In this document: positions 43,087 to 51,419 of the stretch, one piece after another | Layout of the letters: the number at the start of each line of letters is the position of its first letter | Numbering within the stretch: position 1 is the first letter of the stretch | From: JBBATK01 sp044228685 | Lineage (GTDB): Bacteria; Bacteroidota; Ignavibacteria; Kapaibacteriales; NICIL-2 | Length of the DNA stretch: 64,000 nt | Direction: 5' to 3' | NCBI GenBank assembly: GCA_044228685.1 | Contig: JBGAUL010000010.1 | Location: 1-64,000, forward strand | The notes under the pieces: model-generated | The model's database searches: none | Told to the model about the DNA's origin: nothing | Seen by the model: the letters and a program-made list of their open reading frames with translations, nothing else | Made by a program: the position numbers and the translations under genes

Positions 43087-44697
43087 ATGATAACGAAACT
43101 CATAGTGCTTCTTCTTCTTGCATGCTTTCAGATGTCTTACGCTCACAATGCTCGAGAAGAAGGAGCCACTGCGCAGCACACATTTGTGCTTAGCGATGGC
43201 TCTCATGTGGACGGAAATTTCCTCTATCTACGCGATGGAATAGTGCACCTCCAGCGTGCGGATGGAACGCTTAGTGCAATTGCTTTGGAGTCACTGGAAG
43301 TGAGCGAGCGCAGCCTCATCGTGCAACGTCAGCACACCATTGAGGCATATAATCGTCATGCATTGCAAGCAAGCCCACATCCTTTGCTGGCATCACCATC
43401 ACTTTCAGACACAGTAATATTGGCATTCTGTATTGGCTTCGTGCTGAGCGTTGTGCTGTACATACGCTACGGACAAAAAGTTCTGCGCCTCGCTCTACTG
43501 TTGCTGCTTGTCAGTGGTGTTTCGGGGTTGCTGAGTTTTAAACAGCGGCAAGAAGTATTGCGAGTTACGCAGACCAGACCGTCCTTTCTCGACTCTGCGT
43601 TTTCGCCTTTCAAAGGCAAAGTTGTGACGTCTTATGATGCCCAGTACTACCATGTGCAATCACTCGGAATTCCTGATCATCCCATGATGCGAGGAATAAC
43701 GGGGTGGCAACAACAAGTGCCGCTTCCTCAGTGTTATACGGGTAGCAATGCATGGAGTATACCTATGAATCCGGTCTTTGCTACAGATCCAATACCCGTC
43801 AATCCGAGTCATTTTAGTCGTGGAGCAATCGCCATCGCCGTCAATGGAATTCCAATCTTCAATCCCTACACAAACACAGGGGTTGATGCATTGTTGGATG
43901 GGCAGCTTGATGAGTGGGGAGGACACTGCGGTCGCGCAGACGATTACCACTATCACGTTGCGCCTCTTCATCTTTATCCCAGCGTTGCACCTACACAACC
44001 GATTGCTATTGCTTTCGATGGTTATGCTGTCTATGGTGCACTTGAACCGGATGGGTCGTCTATGACAACACTCGACAGTTTTCACGGCCACGTTGGCAGT
44101 GACGGAGTGTATCACTACCACGGAAGTACGACAGCGCCGTACATGATCGCCACGATGAAGGGACAGGTAAGTGAAGATTCAACACACCAACTTATTCCGC
44201 AGGCTCAGGCACGTCCGGTTAGACCGGGACAAAATCCGCTCAAAGGTGCGGTGATTACCGATTGCTCTGCTGACGGAAGCAATGGATATGTCTTGACCTA
44301 TACATTGAACAATCAAGTGTACAAAGTCAGTTTCCACTGGACGAATAAGGGCGTGTACACCTTTGATTTTATCAACCCGGGAGGAAGCACTCAGTCTGTC
44401 TACAACGGTCAGGCTCCCTGTACTCTTGTCAGTTCAGCTGTTGAGCTCGATTGGTCGCAGAATGATCTTCAGATTAAGCCACAGCCATGCATCGATAATA
44501 TTGACCTTAGTTTGCCATCAGGAGTTGTGAGTAGTGATGTGACCTTTATGCGAGTCTATTCCATCGACGCTAAAGTTGTTTGGCAGACGAGCGGATTCAG
44601 TCCGCGTATTCAGTGCTCGAACTTTGCCCCCGGACTTTATTTCGTTGAACTCTTGACGAACAAACGTAGCTATCGCGTACCATGTGTAAAGCACTAG
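43087..44697 (+). CDS. YHYH-domain protein with two membrane helices and a T9SS-like C-terminus
   Basis: With ATG 43087 the 536-residue protein begins with a signal peptide (KLIVLLLLACFQMSYA). Residues about 30-80 form a small beta domain (TFVLSDGSHVDGNFLYLRDG). Two hydrophobic helices follow at about 109-126 and 133-150. The YHYH domain extends from about 175 to 400: GGHCGRADDYHYH (278-290), FDGYAVYGALEPDG and DGVYHYHGS (340-347), whose Cys/His clusters suggest metal binding. The tail (about 465-536) looks like a T9SS sorting domain (LQIKPQPCIDNI ... FAPGLYFVELLTN) and ends CVKH. A membrane-spanning protein with such a tail is odd. The next gene is a HupE/UreJ protein 31 bp on, so a metal-uptake context is likely. 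Confidence 0.78.
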   Translation: MITKLIVLLLLACFQMSYAHNAREEGATAQHTFVLSDGSHVDGNFLYLRDGIVHLQRADGTLSAIALESLEVSERSLIVQRQHTIEAYNRHALQASPHPLLASPSLSDTVILAFCIGFVLSVVLYIRYGQKVLRLALLLLLVSGVSGLLSFKQRQEVLRVTQTRPSFLDSAFSPFKGKVVTSYDAQYYHVQSLGIPDHPMMRGITGWQQQVPLPQCYTGSNAWSIPMNPVFATDPIPVNPSHFSRGAIAIAVNGIPIFNPYTNTGVDALLDGQLDEWGGHCGRADDYHYHVAPLHLYPSVAPTQPIAIAFDGYAVYGALEPDGSSMTTLDSFHGHVGSDGVYHYHGSTTAPYMIATMKGQVSEDSTHQLIPQAQARPVRPGQNPLKGAVITDCSADGSNGYVLTYTLNNQVYKVSFHWTNKGVYTFDFINPGGSTQSVYNGQAPCTLVSSAVELDWSQNDLQIKPQPCIDNIDLSLPSGVVSSDVTFMRVYSIDAKVVWQTSGFSPRIQCSNFAPGLYFVELLTNKRSYRVPCVKH

Positions 44698-44728
44698 TGC
44701 ATATGCACTGTCTATCAAGAACCTGCAG

Positions 44729-45289
44729 ATGATGAGTGTCCTTGGGCAAAGTATAGGTAGTGGTATTTGGCACGTGCTGCCGATGGGCTACGACCACATA
44801 CTGTTCATACTCTGTCTGTTCTTTTTAAAGTCTGAACTTCGTTCCGCGCTTGTGCAGTGCAGCGTGTTTACGGCAGCTCATTCACTTACGCTTGGATTGG
44901 CAGCGTTGGGGTGGATAAGCGTTGCGTCAGTAGTTGTCGAAAGCGCAATAGCAATGTCCATTGTTGTGGTTGCAGTTGAGAACTACATGGGTGCTACAAA
45001 GAGTCCGGCAAGACTGCTTATGGTCTTTGTGTTTGGACTCTTCCACGGTCTTGGCTTTGCCTCTGCCATGAAAGATAGTCTGCAGACTCAGTCCGAGTTT
45101 TTGGTACGACTCTTTGGATTCAACCTCGGAGTAGAGTTAGCACAAGTGATAATAATTCTCATCTGCGCGTTGATTGTTCTTCCGACCCTGGCTCAGAAAA
45201 CTTGGTATCGTTCTGTGATTGTACGACCACTGTCACTGGCCATTGCTGTCTTCGCAACCTTTCTCACTGTTCAGCGACTCCTCGCATAA
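44729..45289 (+). CDS. HupE/UreJ-family membrane protein
   Basis: A 186-residue protein with six or so membrane helices and the signature of the HupE/UreJ_2 type: GSGIWHVLPMGYDHILFIL, FTAAHSLTLGLAAL, ESAIAMSIVVVAVEN and FVFGLFHGLGFASAM, each rich in His or Asp positioned like metal ligands. Related proteins are secondary nickel or cobalt permeases near hydrogenases and ureases, but neither occurs here. It sits between the YHYH protein (31 bp) and the DUF1566 gene (7 bp), so the three probably form one operon. The transported ion is unknown. Confidence 0.85.
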   Translation: MMSVLGQSIGSGIWHVLPMGYDHILFILCLFFLKSELRSALVQCSVFTAAHSLTLGLAALGWISVASVVVESAIAMSIVVVAVENYMGATKSPARLLMVFVFGLFHGLGFASAMKDSLQTQSEFLVRLFGFNLGVELAQVIIILICALIVLPTLAQKTWYRSVIVRPLSLAIAVFATFLTVQRLLA

Positions 45290-45296
45290 ATACTCG

Positions 45297-46538
45297 ATGA
45301 AACTTCAACACCACCGTTGGCCGTCTCAATTTTTCATTCTGGCAATTGCACTTGTCTTGTTGCCAAGTTTGGGTCTTGCACAGAAAGTTCAGCGAAGCAT
45401 GCTGAAATTTCCCGACACCGGTCAAACGACGAAGTATTCTACCTTTAGTGGCGAAGATGCTGATGTGTCGATAAACCCTCCGACCTATCGAGTAATTGAT
45501 GCTTCGATACTTGTCGATACAGTAACCTCGCTGATGTGGCAACGACAAGACAGCGGTGAACTCAGTTACGAGGCGGCGCGAGTTTATTGTGACACTCTGA
45601 GTCTTGGTGCTTACACGGATTGGCGATTGCCAACAGTCTTGGAGTCGATGAGTATCCTCAATCTCGACCGTCTCAACCCAGCTTTGAACACCGATTACTT
45701 TTCCTCGACCGGTGCTGAATATTGGTGGACATCCGATCGTCAAGTTGGCGATAGCTCGAAAGTATGGGTTACAAATGCTGGTGGAGGAGTAGGACCACAT
45801 CCGCGCACAGAAAGCCAAAGCGCAGGAGGCACTAAGAAGTTTCATGTTCGAGCTGTGCGTGCCACAACACCGGCGCGAGAAGTTCAGCGACTAGAGCTTC
45901 AGAGTGCAGGAGTCGTGCGTGACAACATGACGGATTTGCAGTGGCAAGCCTCAGCTCCAAATACAACCATGACATGGGAAGCTGCTTTGGTGTATGCAGA
46001 TACAGCGTTGATTGGCGGCTACACAGATTGGCGTTTGCCTAACGTCAAAGAGCTCTTTTCTATCACCGATTTGACGCGAACGGGAATAGCGATCAATGGA
46101 GAGTTCTTTCCCGGTGCCAGTGCTGCGCGCTATTGGAGTTCCACAACGCAGTACAACACGAAGGCTAATGCCTGGTTTGTTGACACTCAGAAATTTGGTT
46201 TGAGTTCCTATGCTGCGAAGACGGAACTGTATCATGTGATGCTCGTCCGCGGACCAGAGCAGGGCATAAACTCGATTGATGAAAGATCGAACATGAACGA
46301 CGTTACCATCTCTCCACAACCTGCAAACGATCGATTACGCGTGAGGGCAACCGGAGGTACACAGCTACAACACCTGACACTGATTTCCGCACTTGGTCAG
46401 GAGCTGTTGCATTTTGATTTTCATGAGCAGCGTAGTGAGTGTACACTCGATCTTCAATGTTGCAACAACGGAATGTGTGTGTTGCTCTTGTCGACAAACA
46501 CTTCAGTTCGAGTCTTTCCACTGATGGTGCAACATTGA
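45297..46538 (+). CDS. DUF1566 (Lcl-like) repeat protein with T9SS C-terminal domain
   Basis: Start set at 45297, giving 413 residues with a signal peptide that ends LPSLGLAQ. Two DUF1566 modules follow: about 40-190 (SLMWQRQDSGELSYEAARVYCDTL ... YTDWRLPTVLESMSI) and 200-330 (DLQWQASAPNTTMTWEAALVYADTA ... YTDWRLPNVKELFSI). The repeated 'YTDWRLP' is the hallmark. The tail (about 340-413) is a type-A-like T9SS domain (ISPQPANDRLRVRA; LGQELLHFDF) ending MVQH. DUF1566 domains are usually surface-associated and related to Legionella Lcl. Its position next to HupE and YHYH suggests a shared surface-linked role. Confidence 0.82.
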   Translation: MKLQHHRWPSQFFILAIALVLLPSLGLAQKVQRSMLKFPDTGQTTKYSTFSGEDADVSINPPTYRVIDASILVDTVTSLMWQRQDSGELSYEAARVYCDTLSLGAYTDWRLPTVLESMSILNLDRLNPALNTDYFSSTGAEYWWTSDRQVGDSSKVWVTNAGGGVGPHPRTESQSAGGTKKFHVRAVRATTPAREVQRLELQSAGVVRDNMTDLQWQASAPNTTMTWEAALVYADTALIGGYTDWRLPNVKELFSITDLTRTGIAINGEFFPGASAARYWSSTTQYNTKANAWFVDTQKFGLSSYAAKTELYHVMLVRGPEQGINSIDERSNMNDVTISPQPANDRLRVRATGGTQLQHLTLISALGQELLHFDFHEQRSECTLDLQCCNNGMCVLLLSTNTSVRVFPLMVQH

Positions 46539-46859
46539 TGAACAAGATGGAGAACAAAAGTTTGCTAAGCAATTGTGAATAGTGCTTAACACAAGGCCTC
46601 TATCGAAATAATTTCTTGCTCGTGTAAATACCTCGTTGTACATTGCATCACCACAAAGCAGCAGAATAGAGCACCCGAACTTCCCGGTGCGTGATGAAAG
46701 ATCTCTTCAGTTTTGAATCAACAGCCCTTTTGTGGACTTAGTCGATACGTACCCTGGCATCCGCCTACCACGTCATCATATGTTGTGTTTCGCAAGCAGT
46801 ACGAATGCACGAATACGCCATTAACTCATCTACTCACCTTTTTTTGTCCATAGCATCTC
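46539..46859 (+). other. 321-bp intergenic region upstream of rho
   Basis: No gene or clear terminator was found. It presumably carries the rho promoter and leader; the region is AT-rich with a pyrimidine-rich run (ACCTTTTTTTGTCC) just before the rho ATG. Autogenous attenuation of rho, known in other bacteria, could act here but no defined structure was seen. Confidence 0.5.
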
Positions 46860-48167
46860 ATGCCCAAGAACGACCCTGAGCAAAACGTCCCAGCAGTCAT
46901 TGATATTAATGAACTGAAGACGAAGAAGATCGCGGAGCTCACGCGAATTGCGAAAGCATTGAATATTCCTGACTTCTCGGATCTCCGCAAACAAGAACTC
47001 ATTTTCCGCATCATTGAAGCGCAATCTGTGCTTCAGATGAAGGAACAGCACAGTGAAGGTGTCACGGTGAGTACCGGCGTCCTTGAAGTGTTGCCAGACG
47101 GTTACGGCTTCTTACGTTCGGCCGACTATAACTATCTACCGTCTCCGGACGATATTTATGTATCTCCATCGCAGATCAAGAAATTTGGATTGCGTACCGG
47201 CGACACCGTCCGTGGTCACGTACGTCCGCCAAAAGAAGGAGAACGCTTCTTTGCCTTGTTGAAGGTAGAGACAGTGAATTATGTTGAGCCGGATTTGATG
47301 CGTGATCGCACCATCTTTGACAACCTCACACCGACTTATCCGGAACGTCAATTGAAGTTGGAGACGATTCCGAGTGAGTATCCGATGCGTATTATTGATA
47401 TGCTGTGTCCGATTGGTAAGGGACAGCGTGGATTGATCGTGTCACCTCCGAAGTCGGGTAAAACAATCCTCCTTCAGAAAATTGCAAACAGCATTGCTCG
47501 TAATCACCCGGAAGCAAAGCTTATCGTTCTTTTGATCGATGAGCGTCCTGAGGAAGTGACCGATATGCAGCGATCTGTAAAGGCTGAGGTTATCGCCTCG
47601 ACCTTCGACGAGCAACCTGAGCGTCACGTCCAAGTGGCTGAAATGGTTCTCGAAAAAGCAAAGCGTCTCATTGAAGCTAAACAAGATGTGGTCATTTTGC
47701 TCGACTCTATCACACGTCTTGCTCGTGCACACAACACCGTTATTCCTCACTCGGGTAAAATTCTCTCGGGTGGTGTTGACGCGAACGCACTGCACAAGCC
47801 AAAGCGCTTCTTCGGCGCTGCGCGGAATATTGAAGAGGGAGGTTCGTTGACAATCATCGCTACCGCTCTTATCGATACCGGCTCGCGTATGGACGAAGTC
47901 ATTTTTGAAGAGTTCAAGGGAACCGGTAACATGGAATTGGTGCTCGATCGCCGTTTGGCTGAGCGTCGTGTGTTCCCGGCTATCGATGTGAACAAGTCCG
48001 GTACCCGTAAGGAAGATCTCCTTATTCCACCGGATGATCTCAATCGTATCTGGATTCTGCGCAAGTTCCTCAGCGATCTGAGCAGCGTTGAAGCAATGGA
48101 AACCTTGCTTGATCGCATGTCCAAGACTCGTTCGAATAAGGAATTCTTGCAGACGATGAATTCCTAA
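46860..48167 (+). CDS. rho: Transcription termination factor Rho
   Basis: Hexameric RNA helicase that ends transcripts. The 435-residue protein has the N-terminal Rho_N helix-turn-helix (about 20-55, ELTRIAKALNIPDFSDLRKQ), the cold-shock-like RNA-binding domain (about 65-145, TGVLEVLPDGYGFLRS), and the ATPase core with Walker A SPPKSGKT (195-202), the Q-loop-like LIDERPEEV, Walker B VVILLDSITRLARA and the R-loop/hexamer contacts (LSGGVDANALHKPKRFFGAARNIEEGG is intact but not quoted further). It is complete and of typical length. An excellent terminator follows. Confidence 0.97.
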   Translation: MPKNDPEQNVPAVIDINELKTKKIAELTRIAKALNIPDFSDLRKQELIFRIIEAQSVLQMKEQHSEGVTVSTGVLEVLPDGYGFLRSADYNYLPSPDDIYVSPSQIKKFGLRTGDTVRGHVRPPKEGERFFALLKVETVNYVEPDLMRDRTIFDNLTPTYPERQLKLETIPSEYPMRIIDMLCPIGKGQRGLIVSPPKSGKTILLQKIANSIARNHPEAKLIVLLIDERPEEVTDMQRSVKAEVIASTFDEQPERHVQVAEMVLEKAKRLIEAKQDVVILLDSITRLARAHNTVIPHSGKILSGGVDANALHKPKRFFGAARNIEEGGSLTIIATALIDTGSRMDEVIFEEFKGTGNMELVLDRRLAERRVFPAIDVNKSGTRKEDLLIPPDDLNRIWILRKFLSDLSSVEAMETLLDRMSKTRSNKEFLQTMNS

Positions 48168-48191
48168 TTCTCGCGAAGATTACAGCTAACG

Positions 48192-48223
48192 AAAAACCCG
48201 ATCAGATTTCTGATCGGGTTTTT
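48192..48223. terminator. Bidirectional intrinsic terminator between rho and pyk
   Basis: AAAAACCCGATCAG and CTGATCGGGTTTTT form a perfect 14-bp stem with the four-base loop ATTT; six T follow on the plus strand and five on the minus strand. It lies 24 bp after the rho stop and 57 bp from the convergent pyk stop. Confidence 0.95.
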
Positions 48224-48279
48224 TGTTTGTGCTTCTGTCGTCGTATTGAAGACAGTTAGAACGATAACTCGAAAGGCTG

Positions 48280-49737
48280 TTATAAGGTCTCGATTGACAG
48301 CATGTTTGTTCGTGAGCGCGCAACGAGTGGACGTCCAATGGTGAACACAATTGTGTCTCCCTTTTCAAAGTATCCTCGACCCACCAGGAGTTTTTTGATA
48401 TGCTCGATGGTGTCGTCAGTGGTCGTCACTTTGTCAACCATAAATCCATACACACCCCAATACAAACCAACACGACGAGCTGTTTCTTGGATGGAGGTGA
48501 TGGCAAGAATTGGAGCACGTGGACGACGGTTTGAGATCAAGTGTGCTGTCTGACCCGAGTAGCTGAGCGAAGCAATGCAATTAATATTCTGTTCTTCAGC
48601 AATTGTTGCCGCTGCAGCTGCCACCGATTTTGTGTTTTGCTGAGCGTCAATTTTCACATCCATAGTGCGCACAAAGAGTCCGCCGCTGGAAAGAATTTTC
48701 TTCTCAGCCTCCGTGCAAATCAAACGCATATACGAAATCGCCTCGATAGGATAGGCACCGACGGATGTTTCAGCACTTAGCATGACCGCGTCGGTTCCAT
48801 CCAAAACAGCGTTCGCAACGTCGCTGGCTTCAGCACGAGTTGGACGAGGATTTTGAATCATGGACTCAAGCATCTGCGTGGCTGTAATTACCGGCTTTGC
48901 GTAGTTGTTACACAAGGTGATGATTCGTTTTTGTTCCAATGGAACTTGAGCCGGAGGAATCTCAACGCCGAGATCGCCCCGCGCAACCATGATGCCATCG
49001 GAAATGCGGACGATGTCTTCGATGTTCAACAACGCTTCCGGTTTTTCAATCTTGGCAATGATGGGGATGTTTGCGCCTAAGCCTTGCAAGACCTTGCGAA
49101 CAGTTTTGACGTCATGAGCAGAGCGCACGAATGATACAGCTAAGTAATCAACTTCATGTTCAGCTGCAAAGGCAATGTCTGCTTTGTCTTTTGGTGTTAT
49201 AGACGGAACACTGACTTTGATGTGTGGGAGATTGAGTCCCTTGCGTGATTTCAGCAGTCCACCATTGATCACCACCGCGCGCACGAACACACCATCTGTT
49301 GCCATTACTTGGGCTGACAGCAAGCCGTCATCAAAAAGCAAGGTATCGCCTTTGCGAACATCACGCGCCAGTGAAGGATATTCGAGTGGAATGTAGCCTT
49401 CAGGAGCTTTGACTTTCTTGCGCTTAACAACTGCTGGGTCGGCAATGATGATGTCACGACCGGTCATGAGCATCACACCGTTACCTAATTCTCCAACTCT
49501 AAGTTTAGGTCCTTGTAAATCGGCGATGATGGGTACATGCATCCCGACTTTCTTCGAGGCTGACTTGATGACTTTGATTGACTGCGCGTGCGTAGCGTGA
49601 GTCGAGTGACTCATATTCAAACGAAAAGCCGAAGCACCTGCGAACAGCGCCTCAATGACTTTATCTTCCGTACCGATGGCAGGTCCCATCGTGCAAAGAA
49701 TCTTCGTTTTATATGACAAATAGGAAGGAGTTTTCAT
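48280..49737 (-). CDS. pyk: Pyruvate kinase
   Basis: A 485-residue glycolytic enzyme converting phosphoenolpyruvate and ADP to pyruvate and ATP. Features: KTKILCTMGPA at the N-terminus, FRLNMSHS, ADLQGPKLRVG, the B domain (about 80-175), the active-site signature IIAKIEKPEAL with the catalytic Lys, MVARGDLGVEI, TATQMLESMIQNPRPTRAE and the C-terminal allosteric-type domain ending SIETL. The gene is convergent with rho, sharing the terminator between them. No close neighbour on its own strand. Confidence 0.97.
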   Translation of the reverse strand: MKTPSYLSYKTKILCTMGPAIGTEDKVIEALFAGASAFRLNMSHSTHATHAQSIKVIKSASKKVGMHVPIIADLQGPKLRVGELGNGVMLMTGRDIIIADPAVVKRKKVKAPEGYIPLEYPSLARDVRKGDTLLFDDGLLSAQVMATDGVFVRAVVINGGLLKSRKGLNLPHIKVSVPSITPKDKADIAFAAEHEVDYLAVSFVRSAHDVKTVRKVLQGLGANIPIIAKIEKPEALLNIEDIVRISDGIMVARGDLGVEIPPAQVPLEQKRIITLCNNYAKPVITATQMLESMIQNPRPTRAEASDVANAVLDGTDAVMLSAETSVGAYPIEAISYMRLICTEAEKKILSSGGLFVRTMDVKIDAQQNTKSVAAAAATIAEEQNINCIASLSYSGQTAHLISNRRPRAPILAITSIQETARRVGLYWGVYGFMVDKVTTTDDTIEHIKKLLVGRGYFEKGDTIVFTIGRPLVARSRTNMLSIETL

Positions 49738-49832
49738 GCTGCGTTCAATGATTCAATCTGCAAGTTACGTCAGTCGTGGCTAGCAAAGCCAGTTGAGTGC
49801 AAATCAATCGAAGTGCTTGATCACGAAATTCA

Positions 49833-50624
49833 TCACGCGCGCGCAGTTTTCTCATCCAGACTACGCCGCATAAACAAAGCATCACATTGGTATCCTATGC
49901 CCGTTTCATCGTTTGTAAAGGACTGATCGATGCCCGCAATTCGATATCCTCGATTCTCCATGCGCTGAACAAAATCGCCGAATAAGACCTCGCCGTCGTA
50001 GAGAGTGATGAATGACAATTCAGCTTGGATGAAATCAAGACGTGAGAGCGACTTCTCAGCGCCGCACAAGATCTGCTCTTCAAAACCCTGAGCGTCGATC
50101 TTGAGAAATACGCGTTCTGAGGAATCGCAAAGCTGCGGAAGAACAGAGTCGAGAGTTTTCACTTCAATTTGTTCCTCGCCGGTGTAAGCCGAATGTCCAA
50201 CTGCATCGGTGTGCGCCGAGGTCATCGGAAGCAAAGAGCTTGAGGCTAGGTTACCACTGATATGGATAGTGGTTTGCATTTCTTTGTCACCTAATGCGTA
50301 GCGATGACAGGTCCAGAGCGGATCTTTGGCCGCACGACGTTGTAGAACTGCAAATGCCTCGCTCAATGGTTCAAACGAGTGGATGCGACCTCGAAACCCG
50401 TTGCGTCGAATGTGTCCTGCGTATTGTCCTGTATTTGCCCCCACATCTAAAACCGTCGTAATGCCGTGCGTCCGCAACACGCGAATGAGTCTCGCAAATG
50501 GATGGGAGTTGTCGTACGCGCTAATGTCTATGCCGCTCAAACGATTGATAGCCGATCGAAGATCCTGAAGACGGTATCTCATATCGGCGGAAAGAAGGGA
50601 ACGGAGGCTATTGAGAAGTGACAT
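49833..50624 (-). CDS. FkbM-family methyltransferase
   Basis: Start placed at 50624 (MSLLNSLRSLL) because residues before it are not family-like. The 263-residue protein has the FkbM SAM-binding core VLDVGANTGQYAGHI, SFEPLSEAFAVLQRR, the VKTLDSVLPQL strand, FLKIDAQGFEEQIL with the catalytic-region KID and AELSFITLYDGE. FkbM enzymes methylate hydroxyls on sugars or polyketides. It lies near a second methyltransferase and an LtaS-like protein, so modification of a surface glycan is plausible. Confidence 0.88.
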   Translation of the reverse strand: MSLLNSLRSLLSADMRYRLQDLRSAINRLSGIDISAYDNSHPFARLIRVLRTHGITTVLDVGANTGQYAGHIRRNGFRGRIHSFEPLSEAFAVLQRRAAKDPLWTCHRYALGDKEMQTTIHISGNLASSSLLPMTSAHTDAVGHSAYTGEEQIEVKTLDSVLPQLCDSSERVFLKIDAQGFEEQILCGAEKSLSRLDFIQAELSFITLYDGEVLFGDFVQRMENRGYRIAGIDQSFTNDETGIGYQCDALFMRRSLDEKTARA

Positions 50625-50844
50625 GCAAGTTGAGTGACTCGTGAGGGTGCAAATTATCATCCGGTGACTGTTTGACATTCATGACTTTGTCAGTGACCTC
50701 TGGTCTCAAAGCTTCTTCGCGTTGAATGACTTGAAAATGAAGTTCATGTGTTGCGTGATTTGTTGTGCTTTGATGGTTGCAGCTATGCTCGCCATTCTTT
50801 AGATTGGAGTCACAATAAGATTCTATTCACTGCGGAGTTGCTGT

Positions 50845-51414
50845 ATGAAAAATGTCTCCCTTGTTCTGTGCATTCTCGTCTTGGGTTCAATTGCCGCGTC
50901 GGCGCAAATGGTAAAGGGCGGATCGTACCTTGGTTTTAGAATTGGTTTAGGTGCCCGTAATAGTTCATTTGCCTTCAGTGCTGACTACGACTATTTATGG
51001 AAAAAAGAACGCGAGTTCGGTCCAGGATCAGTTGCACTAGGTGCAAGTATTGATGCATCGTTTCCAAGTGAGTCATTGACTGGAAATGTAGCAGGACAAA
51101 AAGTTGGATACAGTGTGAAAACAACCTTCATCCCGATTTCGGTCCACACCAGCTATCATTTCGGTCCTATGATGGACGACAAGAGAATTGATCCTTACTT
51201 CCTCGTTGGATTGGCATATCGCTATATCTCAGTATCGAACTCGTGGCCAGATGCTTACTCAGCATTGAATCTATCGCAGAATTACTCTGATGTTGTGTTG
51301 GTAGGATGTTTAGGCTGTCGCTATTTCTTCTCACCGACATGGTCTGCGCATGCACGTTTGGGATTTGGTATGACCTTCATCAGCGCAGGTCTCACTTACG
51401 CATTGCCTCAATAA
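50845..51414 (+). CDS. Outer-membrane beta-barrel protein
   Basis: A 189-residue exported protein with a short signal peptide (MKNVSLVLCILVLGSIAASA) followed by eight or so predicted strands of alternating hydrophobicity (SYLGFRIGLGA; SVALGASIDASF; PYFLVGLAYRYISV; FGMTFISAGLTYALPQ). It belongs loosely to the OmpA/porin-like eight-stranded small barrels of Bacteroidota. No function or partner is evident. Its stop is only 5 bp from that of the convergent methyltransferase gene. Confidence 0.8.
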   Translation: MKNVSLVLCILVLGSIAASAQMVKGGSYLGFRIGLGARNSSFAFSADYDYLWKKEREFGPGSVALGASIDASFPSESLTGNVAGQKVGYSVKTTFIPISVHTSYHFGPMMDDKRIDPYFLVGLAYRYISVSNSWPDAYSALNLSQNYSDVVLVGCLGCRYFFSPTWSAHARLGFGMTFISAGLTYALPQ

Positions 51415-51419
51415 GCGAA

